Shown here piece by piece: positions 24,401-36,675 of a DNA stretch of 64,000 bases. The position numbers and the translations under genes were made by a program. Source of the stretch: Sanguinoderma infundibulare (lineage: Eukaryota; Basidiomycota; Agaricomycetes; Polyporales; Polyporaceae); contig JAVLRN010000009.1 of the NCBI GenBank assembly GCA_032821775.1, positions 1,798,001 to 1,862,000 of the forward strand. The letters run 5' to 3'. Below the pieces are notes generated by a model. That model did not search any database, was not told the DNA's origin, and worked only from the letters and a program-made list of their open reading frames with translations. The stretch's first letter is position 1, and the number at the start of each line of letters is the position of its first letter.

Positions 24401-27400
24401 AAACACCATGTACTCACCCCATTATCCGATCGACAATGCCACCAACGCCAACTGACGCTGCCGCGGGTACGTACTCAGGTCGTCGGCCGACGAGGATTGG
24501 CTCCCGCCAGCCACGCACCCGGAGTCATGGGTACCCCGGACGTGAGAGTCGCCTGCGTTCTCGCCCGGGAGCTGGGTCAGCTGTTGGAAAAAGCCTCCGC
24601 GCGCACTGCACTCGACTCAATCGCCACTGAATGGCCTGGGAGCTCTATGCCCACGCTCGTCTGGATCTCGCACAAGACGACTACGGAGAAGTTGGGACCC
24701 CAGGCGCGCGACCACTCAGGCCTCAGCTCCACCTAGCAGAAGCCCGAGATGTTTTGGGGGGCTGCGTCGCCGATTGCATGCGTGACAGGGAATCGCGGGC
24801 GAGCTTCTCGCAATTTGCATGGTTGGTCGTAGTGACCATTTCGGACTGCGTTCAGAAGCTGCTCGCTGAACACAGTGCACATCTATAGATGCCCGAAGAG
24901 ATGCGTCGCTCCGGCGTGGACGATGGGGTCCAAGGCCAAGGCCAAGGCAATTTCATCTGCCTGCGCCTTAGCAAGCCTCTACCACGTCCGAGCGAAGATC
25001 TTCGAAGTTCGCCGCGCCACAGGCCTCTCTAGCTGCGATCCAGAACGGGACGCGAATCCACCTGCTGCGAGCCCTAGACCACACTGGTGATCACAGCTTA
25101 GCAACAAGCGTTGGGAGATTGGTCGCCACTCCTCTCGTTCGACGGTCTTCTGGACCTAAGAACAAGGCTCCACTAGTACCTGCCCTCTGCGACTTTCGTC
25201 GACAATCCGTACATCGATCCTCTATCGCTACACAGATCGCATGCGCCACGCTTCCACGCAATTACTAACCCCCTCCCCGAATGCGCGATTCAAGCGTCGG
25301 CGACCTGGCAACTCGACACAGATCTGCGCGAACGCGCCCACGCGCCTCCTTGTGCATGGAGTGTACTTTTAGGCTTCCCCTCGCCTCCACCGCGCCACGG
25401 TCAGCCGCACGCGCTCACACGTCGTCGGCTTCCAGCGCGGCGGCGTGCAATCGGCTCGACGTTCCCATCCACGAATAAGTACGTATGTGTCAAAAGACAG
25501 CATCAACATGCAGGAGCCATCCTGATTCTCGCACGCAAACGCAGCCAATTCATCTCTCTAGCACAAGGGCAGGAACATACCATGATGTACGTCGACGACG
25601 TTGGATCAAGAAGCCCGAATCGCGATCTTCGATCGCGCCCGCGAATAGCGGCACGCCCCCTATGTAGCGGATGCGCATCAAGTACGTCTGCACGTCTGAC
25701 CGGTTCCAGCCCTCTCGTAACGCCATCACCACTGACGCGAGTGGGGTAATAGCGTTTGCCCCCAACCGAAGCACGCACGCGCGCGAGCGCGAAGGCGCGA
25801 AGCTGGCACGCGAATGAAATTGACTCGCGAAGCGTCACCGCGTGCGCGGCTTGTGCGGCCGCTCACGCTGGACGCAACGCCTCATGTGCGGTCGTGTGGC
25901 GTGCGCAGTGGGTTCGAGTCTTCGAGCCCTCGCGGTCACGCGAGCCCGCGACACGCAGGCTTTCGACCTCACGACGTGCGATCCATTCATTTCGGACTTT
26001 GGGCATGGAGGCCTGAGGAGGCTAAGCGTTGCAATTTGGACAGAGAAGCGTCTGGGGGCCAGGCTGGAGACACGCTGCGTCCCCATGAATCTTGGAGGAA
26101 CGTCTGTTCCGCTGCGCTTCGTTTGAGTTCTCTTCATTAACTGTCGCGTTCCAGACTTCCCGTCGCTTCGAGCTGTCGTGTAGGCGTTGGGAGCTGTGAC
26201 GCGGCAGACCGTCCCCACGCACGCACGGAACCCGCGAAGCGAGGGGGAAGACAGATGCGAACATGGGAGCGCGGTGGGTACGCGTGGATGACGCGGCGGG
26301 GGCGAGATCGCGTTGGGGTGGAGCGGCCGGATGATGGGCGTGAAGAGCGGTGGCAGGGAAGGACCGTGACGGAATGGAAAGGCTGGGCGACGAAGAAGGA
26401 GAGCTGGGCGTGCCCATGGCCGGGGACCTGGGGAATCGGGATGCATGATGAGCGAGGCACACCCGCATGGGCCGATGACGCGCTCTGTCTCCCGCTGCTC
26501 TCAGTCCGAGTCCATTCCGCGCGTTGGGCTTTGGACCCGTTCGCGACCGCCCTAACGAAGCGCGTCCATTGAGCGGGCGGCCAGTGCCAAGGGCCCCAAC
26601 TGGCACGTACACGACGCCCAACGATCTCATCCCAGGACACAGCGACACCACGCGCGCATCCGAGTACGTAACATACACTACACCCTGCGCTGGATCGCGC
26701 GGGAGATCATCGCGAAGAGGCCCTGCTAAGCGCGAAGCAGCAGCGGCTCCACTCCCCCATACCCGCACGCGCGTGCGTACGACGCGACGTCTTCTCTGGA
26801 CCCGTCTTCTTCTCTTCTCGCCAAGTTCCCTCGTCTAGAGTCTGTATTGTATTCCGTACTCGCCTCCGTCCTCTCGGACCTCGGCAGCTGCGCGCACCCT
26901 CGGTCGTCCCGTCGCCGTCCAGACACGCCTGTGACGGAGTGGAGGGGCAGCTCGCGTCTGAATCGTACACAGTGCTGCAGGATCAGGCTATTGGCAACGC
27001 GCGCGATGCATGCCTGAGTGCATCCCAATCCAGCAGCTGGGTGGCAGCCGGGGCAGAACCTCGCCAGAACCCGCACGAGCACCCGCCCGGACCCGGGAAG
27101 AAGCGCGTCCAGGGACTCCAAAGCCAATGCAGAACAGCCTGACCAGTCCACGGGTCATGGTCACCAGCCGGCCTGGGCTCCTCCCAGGCTCCGCTCGGCG
27201 TGCGGCAGGGAATCCTCCTCGGCCACTGAACGTGGACTGCGAACCGCGAGCTCGTGTCATGCTCGCCGAGTGCTCGCCAGGCCCTTCGTACATCGCATCC
27301 GTCACTCAAATGCTGGTATGGAGCCCGATGCGCCTGAAGCCGTTCGGACGCCCCGAGATCTGGAGCATGGCGGTTAGCCGCGATTCGGGGAAGCACCGGC

Positions 27401-28912
27401 GATGCGATATATGCGCGACGCAAGTTGCTCTACGAAACGCGATCTTCAGCGGCGTATCCTGAGCCCGAAGGTACAGTCCCATTGACGTCGACCCACCACG
27501 GAACCAATCGTGCAGACCTGCGCTTGCGCTAGACCATATTCGACAATCACGGCACTCCTGCCCTGGGCCTGCAAGCGGCGCGTCGTCACGGCTCACGATC
27601 GTCATTCCGGCGGTGGCGGATGCAGTTTGAATGCGAACGGTCATGTTCATCGACAGGATGTGGCAGCTGAGACAAGCTTCTCGCAGCAGGGGGCCTGGAC
27701 CGCGTCTGTGAATTCGCCAGAGGTCAGAAGTCAGGAAATTAGGTTAGGAATAGAAATGAGCGTACGTGCCGATGCAGGGAGGCGCGTCAATCGCACAAGA
27801 GTGTCAGGTAAGACGTCAGAGAGGGTGCCGCACGTTGCAGCTGGGTGTACTTCAAGTGGAATGCACATTGAAAAACAGTGCAGCGGCGTCATGGTGCCAC
27901 GCGGCGCGCGGAAGTTGAAGACCGCCTCGGAATTATATCACGGGTACTAATAGAAGCAGCCTGCAAATACAGCAAACCCCATAGGCCCGGCGCTGCAGAT
28001 CGGCAACTCGAATCCGGCAGGTACGTAGGGTATACGAGGTGACTATACGGCGGAGAGCGAATCGAACCGAGATGGAGGACATGATGACGACGACGGGGTG
28101 ATGGATCGTACGTAGCGCCGCGGTGGCACCATGCATGAGAAGGAAATGGGGGACGACGGACATGGGCATGGGGACGATCATAACGAGAGCGACACAGGGA
28201 ACCGCATCGCCGCACTGGGAAAGGATCGAGAGTCGAGACAGGCAGATGGGGGTCTGGGGACGGGATGGACGAGGACATGAGGGCGGAATGGTCGTTTGAC
28301 AGAACGCAAAAAACGCGATGCAGATGGCGGATGCAAATTGTGGATGAGGATCAGCAGCCCTGGCAAATGAGAGAGAACCCGGTACAAAACCCAATCATCC
28401 TCGGGCCTCCGAACTCCGATTCCGCACCCCAACGCGACGAGCCCAAGGCTCACGGGGACCATGGCTGGGCCGGGCTGTCCAAGTTTGCCGCGCTGAACGC
28501 TGAACCAGGCAGCGGGCGCGACGCCGGTGGGCCACACGACAGCCTATTACCTCAACTTGACGACTCGGATGAGATCCAGGACCTCGACTCGGACCATAGA
28601 TCCCTGTACGTATCCGTAGTATCAGGCCTCGGCTGCGGAGCCTGGATGCGGTGTGGTTACAGATGGGTGGAGATGCGGAAGCAAACGAGAAGCAGGCGAG
28701 ACGACGACATTTCCAGAGACCAGACAGCAGGCGGGCGAGACTGATGACACAAGACAAGACGCTGACAAGCGCATACACGCTACCCAGAAGGGGCAGCTGC
28801 GCTCTCTTCGTGGCGCACTGTAGCACGTTCGAGCCGAGTGCGCCGCGTCTGCCTTCCGTCATCTTTCTCACCCAAGCCGCCTCCGGCCTCCGTCGAGCGT
28901 CCGAACGGTCGC
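21477..28912. other. 7.4 kb gene-free region upstream of WOPR gene 1
   Basis: Numerous GC-driven open frames exist (up to 310 codons at 22014-22946, minus) but none shows splice structure, a domain or a sensible start. Short tandem words are present, such as CCCAAA three times near 24281 and AAGGCC near 24931. I did not see the WOPR target word TTAAAGTTT. The first 110 bases contain the core promoter with a TATA box. The remainder may be distal control DNA or non-coding transcript. Confidence 0.5.
21579..21585 (-). promoter_or_regulatory. TATA box of WOPR gene 1
   Basis: Reads TATATAA on the minus strand, about 105 bases before the ATG at 21476. It places transcription start close to the gene, so most of the upstream 7.4 kb is unlikely to be 5' UTR from this promoter. 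Confidence 0.55.
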
Positions 28913-30364
28913 TTAGACAAAGCAGCAGTCGAACCTCTGGATAACATCATCGTCTGCGACGTCCCGTGGGGGGTAGGGGCGCTTCCGCAGGTATATGAGC
29001 GGGGCGAGGTCGATCGTGTGGTTCTTTCGCAGCCGTTGACTCTGCGCACAGTTCAGATCTGGCTGGCGTGTCGCGAGTTCTTCCTCGAACCAGTGTGGAG
29101 GGCTCCAGGGAGGCGGCTTAAGCGCAGGGAGATGGAGGTCCAACCGTGGCGAGGGGTTAGACAACGGGGGGGAGGGTAAGTCCCTCTGGGACATGGCGTA
29201 CAGCGGTGCCCGACTGAGCGAGGACGCAGATGCGGAAGGTCCGGGGAGAGGTTTGATGTCCTGTCCGAAGAAAGGGGAACCCGAGGACTCCGGGCGGGCG
29301 CGTTGGCGCGCCATCCGCGCCGTCGTGTACTTTCCTGAGGGAATGAGGTCCCTAATCGCTGCAAGCTCAGGGACGTCGTCGATGGTGAGCAAGCGCTCGA
29401 GCGTCTCGCCGGTAAAGTACGCGACTGAGGTTTTGCGTTTTAGCATGTGCGGGCGTGTACACATCCGACCGGAGGGGAAGCGAGCGGCGGCGGCGGGGCG
29501 GTACGGGCGATTGAGCGGTGTGCAGGTCATCGAACGAATCGAGCGTATCAGAGATGAGCCGATGTTAGTTGGGTCGATGGGAGTAAACGATGGGTGATGG
29601 GAGATTGAGCAAGTCGTGAGAATGAGATAGTAGTGAGGGGTAGGATAGAAGCACGGGAACTCACCCAGATGCCACTTTCTCCGGCCAGTCGGGGTATCTA
29701 CATACACTGAGTACGTCTGCTTGATGAGCCTGCTCCCATATCTGCACCCACGGACACGGTATGGCATGAATTTTGAGCCATCGGGTGGGGAAGAATGTAT
29801 AGAATCAAGGTTTAGCCATCATGCGTACGCGCATGAAAGAGGTGAGGAGAGCCACACGCACATGAGAGAGGAAAGTTCCTCGTCAGCTTCAAAATCTGGC
29901 AGCTTCTCCTGGTAGTACAGGAATTCCTGACAAGGCCAAGCACGAGGGTCAGTCTTCTGTTCGAGCGATCGCAGCCGGTGACGGGTATGTGGCGAAACTC
30001 ACATCGCGAACTCTGGAAGGGCCCCACCGCCTGCCATCCGTCCATCGCTCTATGCCTGCAGACTATCGATTCCGGGCGTTGAGCGGTTTGCCAAACTTGT
30101 TTTGGATGGGAAGGCACAGAGGTGAAGGTGTGTGATGGGGTGGTACCGTAGCGGAAACAATGGATGGGGACATACCGAGGAGGCCTCTCCGCACGCGCTG
30201 CGCTCTTCCCACACACAGACACAGCCAGAGTGAATGTAGCGTCGTTCCTCAATGTCGAGGCGCCTGGAGACGATTGGGAGGAGCCCTAGTGTGACGGCGT
30301 GGAAGATGACATGGGCATCGGAGAGAGAGCGAATGCGGACGCCGGTACAGGTTGGAAGCTGCAT
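28913..30364 (-). CDS. WOPR (Gti1/Pac2) transcription factor 2
   Basis: Second member of the Gti1/Pac2 DNA-binding family. The ATG at 30364 gives MQLPTCTGVRIRSLSDAHVI, which aligns with the start of WOPR gene 1. LGLLPIVSRRLDIEER and CVCVWEER follow. After introns come IERWTDGRRWGPSRVRD, EFLYYQEKLPDFEADEEL, RLIKQTYSVYVD and RKWHL spliced to VAYFTGETLERLLTIDDVPE, together a complete WOPR box. The C-terminal region is shorter than in gene 1 and Pro/Ser-rich. Five exon junctions, all with GT..AG ends. The canonical Trp in ERWTDG is kept, so this copy is closer to the family consensus than gene 1. Both genes point the same way. Confidence 0.82.
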
Positions 30365-32534
30365 AGACAGCATGCAAATACGGGAGTGCAACTGCTTTGG
30401 AAGCGGAGATTGTCAGAGCAAACGACGGCGATGGAGACGGAGGCGAGGACGGGCAGGCAATCAGGTTTTGAGTGGGGTGAGGGAGGATATGGAAGAAGCG
30501 GTGGGAAAGTCGGGCGGTGGTGGGAGATGGACGCACGAGGAGGTCGGGGTTGGTGATTGGGTGGAGACTGGTGCGCTGATGGAAGGGTCTGCTGGCGGCA
30601 GAGCGATAGCTGGATGAATGCTGTGCGTCCTTGTGTTCGGATTGGAAACCGTCTTCCTGACTGCCGCCTGACCCTGCCCTAGCCTGCTCGACGCCCGCGC
30701 GGCAATCCCTGCTCCGGTCCACTCGGGCGTCCTCGTTGTGTGGGCGGCGTGCCCGGGCGTTTGCTGGTTTGACGACCACAACAATCCAAGGAGCCCATGC
30801 GCAGAGATAAGCCTAGTGGACAGCGAAGAGGCGGGACGGGGACGAGCATCAGCAACGGTGGCAGATAGCTTGCGGAGCAAAGAGAAGAAGCAGGCACGGC
30901 GGCTCACCAGCACTTCCGTAGTTGGCCAACAGCGCGAACAGCGTTTGTCTTCGCGCTCGACGACAGAATCGCGCGCTGGACGCTTCCGTGCTTTCCCCGC
31001 TCCTCCTCCGGCGGCCGCAGTTCCGAATGCGCGAAGGCACTGTTCTGTTCTTAAGCGTAGCGACATGTGCATGCAGATCGCGGGCGAACGTCGATCCGAC
31101 GCGCATGGACAATTGGTATTCGTCAAGTCGTCTTGTCCAAGTTTTCCATCAACACCGAGCCACATATGGGAGCCTTGCGTTGTATAACCTCCGGTGCTTC
31201 GCCCACTGGGGCGCGGAGAAAGTCGGAGCCCGAGCCTAGCACCAGTAGCACTGGTACGTAATTAGCCAAAACCCAAGGATCGTCAATTGTGTTGTATGCT
31301 TCGCTCACCGCTTTTGTTGGGTTCCAAGGATCAGGAGCCACCAGCTGCATGTCTTCCGCATACGCGTATGATACTCTGGGAACTCGGCTACCGGTAAGAT
31401 GGAGGACTTGCGAGCTGGAAGGCCGACACAACTTAGTTTCATGAATCAGGTGAAAGGCCAAGAAGAGCCGATATCTGGGTGCCATCCAAGAAGCCCGCGA
31501 TCGCCATGAAGCCATCGTCCGCGTTCACAGGAGAATTAGACCAAAGAGGGCGTGCTGTGCATGGCGAAGGGAGCGGAAGGCAAGGAAGAGCGGTCAAAGA
31601 AGCTGTAAGTAAGCACTTGCAAGGTCGGTGCATGCAGGAGGTGATCTGTCAAAAACATCAGCCACTTCAGACGCCGACTCGGACTCGAACACGCAACTCC
31701 TTCGTAGATGGTACACCGCATTGGGGATTCAGCGCGTCGCGAAGCTGAGAACATGTATACCAGAAGGCTCCAATGCACGTACTCTTCTCGAAAAGGTGAT
31801 GCCCTCACTTGCCGATATCACGGGGGACATGGATCATTGTCCGGCCACTCAACAATTCGCCTTGCTCATTGCGCGCGTTTGGCAGGGAAGAGGCTAACAG
31901 CGGTCGTCCCCCTCGGGAGGCCCTCAGGAGCCGTGGTTTGTGTGTACTTTCCAAAAATGGATCAAATACTTGACAGTTCGTTGGGATCCCGGTGGAAGAA
32001 CGGCTCTCGTATGTCAACAGACAGTCGCGAGTTTAAGAGATGGTGGAGCAGGAGACGAGCAGAATCGAAAAGGCCCAAGCACGGAGTAAGCCCTATGACA
32101 TAGGGACAAGTTGAAAGGTTCTCCACCCAGGACCATCATGATGTCTGCATACGGCCTACTGACTCCTCCAAGTTTGATAACTTGCAAAGCGACGCTCAGT
32201 CGCTGGCAACTGTAGCGAATTGTACGGCTACATGCCAGGCAGGGTGCGGACAAACTCCACAGCGGCGACGACGACGACGTAGTCTTGTGCACGCATTCGA
32301 TTGAAATAGGATTAACTCTACGTAACAATGTCCTCCGGTAGTAGATACGTATGCATTAGATATAGCTGCAAGGACAGTGGTGTGCGAGTCGTGACGATAT
32401 GAGCATGAAGAAAAGTGCGTGATGATAGGAGAAGAAAACTGAAAACAAGCACGACGATGACTCCGACACACGGGCCTGTCCGCCCGACACACAAGAACCT
32501 AAGCACAGCAAGCAAGCGCGATCATGCCGCCCGC
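30365..32534. other. 2.1 kb upstream region of WOPR gene 2
   Basis: Promoter side of WOPR gene 2 and 3' flank of the pseudo-protease gene. On the minus strand between 31123 and 32328 several short open segments look protein-like (for example NTIDDPWVLANYVPVLLVLG near 31260), but no consistent gene model joins them. Confidence 0.4.
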
Positions 32535-34601
32535 TCACTCCTTGTCCTGGTACGGGTTCGCGTAGCGCGATTGGCCGCCCTCCGCGCCATACAGCGGCGC
32601 CTGCGTGCGACTCGCCTCCGCGTCGTGCAGCGAGCGGTAGGCGGACGCGTTCGCCTTCTCCTTGCGCCGGCCGAGCGCGCACGCGACGATAGCGCCGATG
32701 ATCCCGAGACCGAGCACGGACGCGAGGACGATGATGATGATCTCGTACAGGTGAGCCTTGGCCTGCCAGTTCGTGCCGCTCGCGCTGTCGTCCGTCTCCG
32801 CGAGGTTGCCCGCGATCTGCGTCGCGGCCGAGGGGTAGGAGTAGGTGACGCCGTTGGAAGTGTAGTAGCTGTACGACGGGGAACTATACGCAGTGGAGCT
32901 GTACACATTGTACGTCGGAGAGGAGGCGTTGTAGGCGTTGTACGTGGGCGTGCTGCTGCTGTATTGGCTGTACGAAGCCGAGTTGCTGTATGTGTTGCCG
33001 TACGTGTTGTACTCCGACGTGGGGTTGCTGTATGACGAGGACGGCGTGGAGGTGGTGTAAGAGCTGTACGAGGACGAAGTTTGGGTGCTATACGTCGCAG
33101 AGCTATAGTACGCGTTTTGGGTGCTAGTGTACCCGTTCGAGCCGGCGTAGCCGTACGAAGTGTAGCCCTCCCACTTCGGGGCGGGGATAGGGAGGAGCTT
33201 GTAGTACGGCTTGTCCGTGCTCTCGTAGACACCAGACCGGTAGTAGAACGAGCTCACTGTATAACAATCGGAAATCAGGACAATTGTTTGATGCATCACG
33301 CAGCTATGGCACGTACAGAGCTGGAAGCCGATCTTGATGTCCCACTCGGGCACGGCAGCGACGGCCTGGCCCTTCGTGAAGATGGATCCGATGCACTGCT
33401 CGCCCCACGGGTTCTTGGCGATGAGAGCATCCTCAGCGACGTCGTACTGAACGCCGTCGATCGAGAACGTGAAGGTGACATTAGAGTCGCAAGGGATCTG
33501 GTAATAGCCGTAGGTCGAATCGGGGTAGTACTTCGAGCCGGAGATGCCACCGTAGAGCGCCTTGACCACCGCGTCAGGGTAGGTGGACCACCTCGTGTTG
33601 GTGTAGATGTTGCCGACGTACTTGCCCGAAGGGGTCTTCGGGACCTGACTGTTGACGGTCATCTGCTGGCCGTTGATCCAGACGGTGGAATCGAGGTAGA
33701 AGGTGCCGTCAGAGTTGAGCCAAATCTCCTTCTGGGAGTTGATACCATCGAGCTGAGGGAGACCGTACGAGTCTACCTGCTGCTGGGTGATGTCGAGGAC
33801 GGTGGCCCAGTCGACGGTCTGGCCCGCAATGATGATACCGGCGAAGTCGATCTCGACCTTGGACGCCTCGTCGCTTAACCAGTCGTAAAAGATGATGACG
33901 TCGTAGTACCATTTGGAGTAGTCGGAAGGCCACTTGGCATCGAAGTAGGAGAAGATGGGCGACATGGGATTGTTGATGTCAAGACCCCAGTACGCGTCAC
34001 CTACGTTGCCGTAGTTGATGCTAGGCAACCCGCTAGGCCACTGAGGGGCGTGGACTGGGACGCAGGCGGGTCAGGACATTGGCGGGTGGAATCTGTGGCT
34101 GCCGAAGGTGAGACTCACAGTATTCGAGAGTGACGTCCTCCTCAAGGATGCCGATAGTCTCGCGACCATCCTCGACTGTACACTAGCATAAGCACATCAC
34201 ACAAAGTGGGGAGCGGCGTGTTCACGCACCACTAACAGTGACCTCCTCAATGGTGATCGTGTGCTGGCTGGTGGTCGAGCCATTGAAGTTGTCGCCATAC
34301 ACTACCAGACCATCCCTGCCCGGCTGTCAAATGCTGTTTGATCCACATGCGCGGTGAAGAGCACTGACCATTGGTTGTCGAGGTAGGCCGCGTATGTCTG
34401 GTCGTTGATCGAAATGGCCGAGTAGAGGCCTGTCCGGTTAGCATCGAAATAAATGAGATTGTCGATGTAGTCTCCGATGTTCCGCTTGGAGAGTGCACGA
34501 GCGGAGAGGCGGGCGGGCGTCGTCGTCGGGAAAGAGAGGACCGGAGAACATACAGAAGCGAGAACCAAAAGCGCGCGGAGGGCGCGGAAGCTGGAAAGCA
34601 T
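32535..34601 (-). CDS. membrane-anchored aspartic-protease-like protein, probably catalytically dead
   Basis: Type I membrane protein with an A1-pepsin-like ectodomain. The ATG at 34601 opens a signal peptide (MLSSFRALRALLVLASVCSP). After the KR, GLYSAISINDQTYAAYLD aligns with the start of an A1 N-lobe, but the DTGSS site reads DNQWDG. In the C-lobe, NTRWSTYPDAVVKALYGG aligns with the segment after the second DTG, where the catalytic Asp region reads IYTNTR. The later YYQIPCDSNVTFTFSIDG and CIGSIF blocks fit an A1 C-lobe. A low-complexity Tyr/Ser region of about 130 residues follows, then a transmembrane helix (EIIIIVLASVLGLGIIGAIV) with a basic RRKEK stop signal and a short cytosolic tail ending QDKE. 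Four introns. The family placement rests on pattern alignment, so loss of activity is an inference. A wall sensor or adhesin-like role is possible. Confidence 0.78.
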
Positions 34602-36675
34602 GTCTCCAAGGTGAGTGAGTGCGGCAGACAAGACTGAGGGAACGAGGGTGTGCCTATGCGAGGATTTATATCACTTCGTGTGCTGTGCGTGGCCTAGGTT
34701 GCCGCGTCGCAGCGGGCGTTCTGCCAGGGATATCAAACCATCATCCAACCAGTGCCAGCGCACGCGCCAGCGATGGGCCGCTCGGCGACCGCGGCGGCCC
34801 CGCCCCCGTCGACCGCACCGCCGCGTACGCCTCGCTCTCCGATTTGGCTCACCTTCTGTCTTTCATTCAACTGTAAGGCACACATGCGAGGAAGCATAGA
34901 CTAGTGGTGGCCATCTTCAAATTCCATCGCCCGCGTTGCACCGGTCACGCTCGCGACTTCTGCGTGGTAAGATCAATATTTTATCAAGTCCGCAGCTCAT
35001 CCCTCAGCATCTTTACTGCACTTGCTTAGCAGCATCCACAGTATGATCGACAAACGAGAGACCCTCATGTGCGGAATGCGTTGACATCGCCAGCAAGTTG
35101 CAGCCCTTCGGTGCGTTATGCATAAAGCATCGGACCCTCGAGCTCGACCATCATGTCCTCACAACTATCTGCACACAGATCTTTCGACCATGCGATAGGG
35201 GCACTGTGCTCCATTATATTCGAGCGCATCGCGCCCATCGCCCACTGTTATATTCCGCTCGGTACACACATCATCGTGCACAGGCGAGCCGCATTCGACA
35301 TACCGGACCATCAACATGCCGTAGAGAGGCCGTGGCGCGTCCAGCTTCAAGTCCAGCGTACTTCTCCGGACCCATTTGGCTAAGGTAAGGTGTTGTCGCC
35401 ACTCCGTTCGTCCCGTCCTGCCTAACGATGCAACTCAACATGGAAGTGCATCATCAAACTTATCAATATTGCTCCTCGCCCGTTCCTCCGAACGCCGAGC
35501 CCAGCCTCTGCAATGCCCCCAAGTCCTCCGGCCCGATATTGCAAATGACGAACTTGAAGGCCGACAGCCACCAGACAACATGACACGAGGAGCGTGACGG
35601 AAGCCTACAATAATGACAACTGAGCTGACACCTGCGTCCACCACTAGCTGTGAAGCAACGTGCAACACAGCCCAGGATCGCCAGCGTCTCGAAGCTTGTC
35701 TCAGCCAACACCACAGAACTCGCGATGATGAGCCCCCCGCCCGGTGCGCCGCCGGACATTGCTGGCAGTGCTTCCGGAATGTATGCCCTTCGTGAGCGTC
35801 CTGTCTCGCGTTGGGATTGGCCACGGAGGCAACCCAGGTACACGGCTGGATGCTCCGATAGGTCTTTCTCCTTAGCTCAGTACAGCTAACCTGGTTGTGC
35901 TGTCAAGGTGTCTCACGTGTACGTCGTCAAACATCCGCCTGCAGCGGAGGAGCTTTTGATATCGGGGTCCTGAGGGGGCCTGACGGACAATAGCCGTCCG
36001 TACGCCCGGATGCGCTCGAATTTGATTCTGGCCGTGACGAACCACAGACCGATGTGTCCGGAGCCCACTGCTGGATGGCATGCGGACTGACGGTAAGAAG
36101 GTATCCGGGGCTTGGCTTATCCTTCTCCTACACCACCGAACATTCTCCCAGGTGAATTCAGCCTCTGGACAGCTCCCTGAACCTAGTCTCTAAACCGCCT
36201 CTGAAGAGACGTCAGTCAGTCGTGTGATGGAAGGAGCACTGGTTTGGGGCATAGCTTACGTCGCTGATTGTTCACATAAAGGCCGACGAGGTACGACATG
36301 CCTCTTCTTTACATATTTCCTCTCCCTATACGTTACCCAGATGAAGATCACAGCAACGCAGGCATGACAGGTGTGTAGAACAGGCACACAACAAACTTGC
36401 TATATTCGCGAATAGGTTCACGACGTTCCGAAGCATGTCAAGTAACAACTGCAGCTGTTGCAATCAATGCAACAGTACGCAAATCTACGTTCCGCGACAG
36501 GACAGCAAAGTATATTACATGAGGGGTGCGCTGATAATATGCTGACTATGGTGTATGTATGGGGTGGTGATGCTATGCGTACTAGGATGAGGACGGGGAT
36601 GGTGCCAATGAGATGAGAAAGGAATACAAGAATGCAAGAAACGTCCGGGACAAGGCTCGAGGGTCCATGTCCCTA
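34602..36675. other. 2 kb gene-poor region
   Basis: Promoter of the pseudo-protease gene at one side and 3' flank of the TFIIA gene at the other. A minus-strand stretch at 35463-35843 (126 codons, no good start, overlapped by an equally long alternative frame) is the best coding candidate but is not convincing. Confidence 0.4.
34664..34670 (-). promoter_or_regulatory. TATA box of the pseudo-protease gene
   Basis: TATAAAT on the minus strand, about 63 bases before the ATG at 34601. Confidence 0.6.

Noticed and set aside
26022..26768. 248-codon minus-strand open frame
   Set aside because: Same reasoning: overlapped by several other frames and without any recognisable motif.
35463..35843. 126-codon minus-strand frame with hydrophobic stretch (LIIASSVVLAETSFETLAIL)
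   Set aside because: No good start context or domain, and a second open frame of equal length overlaps it. Kept only as a remark.
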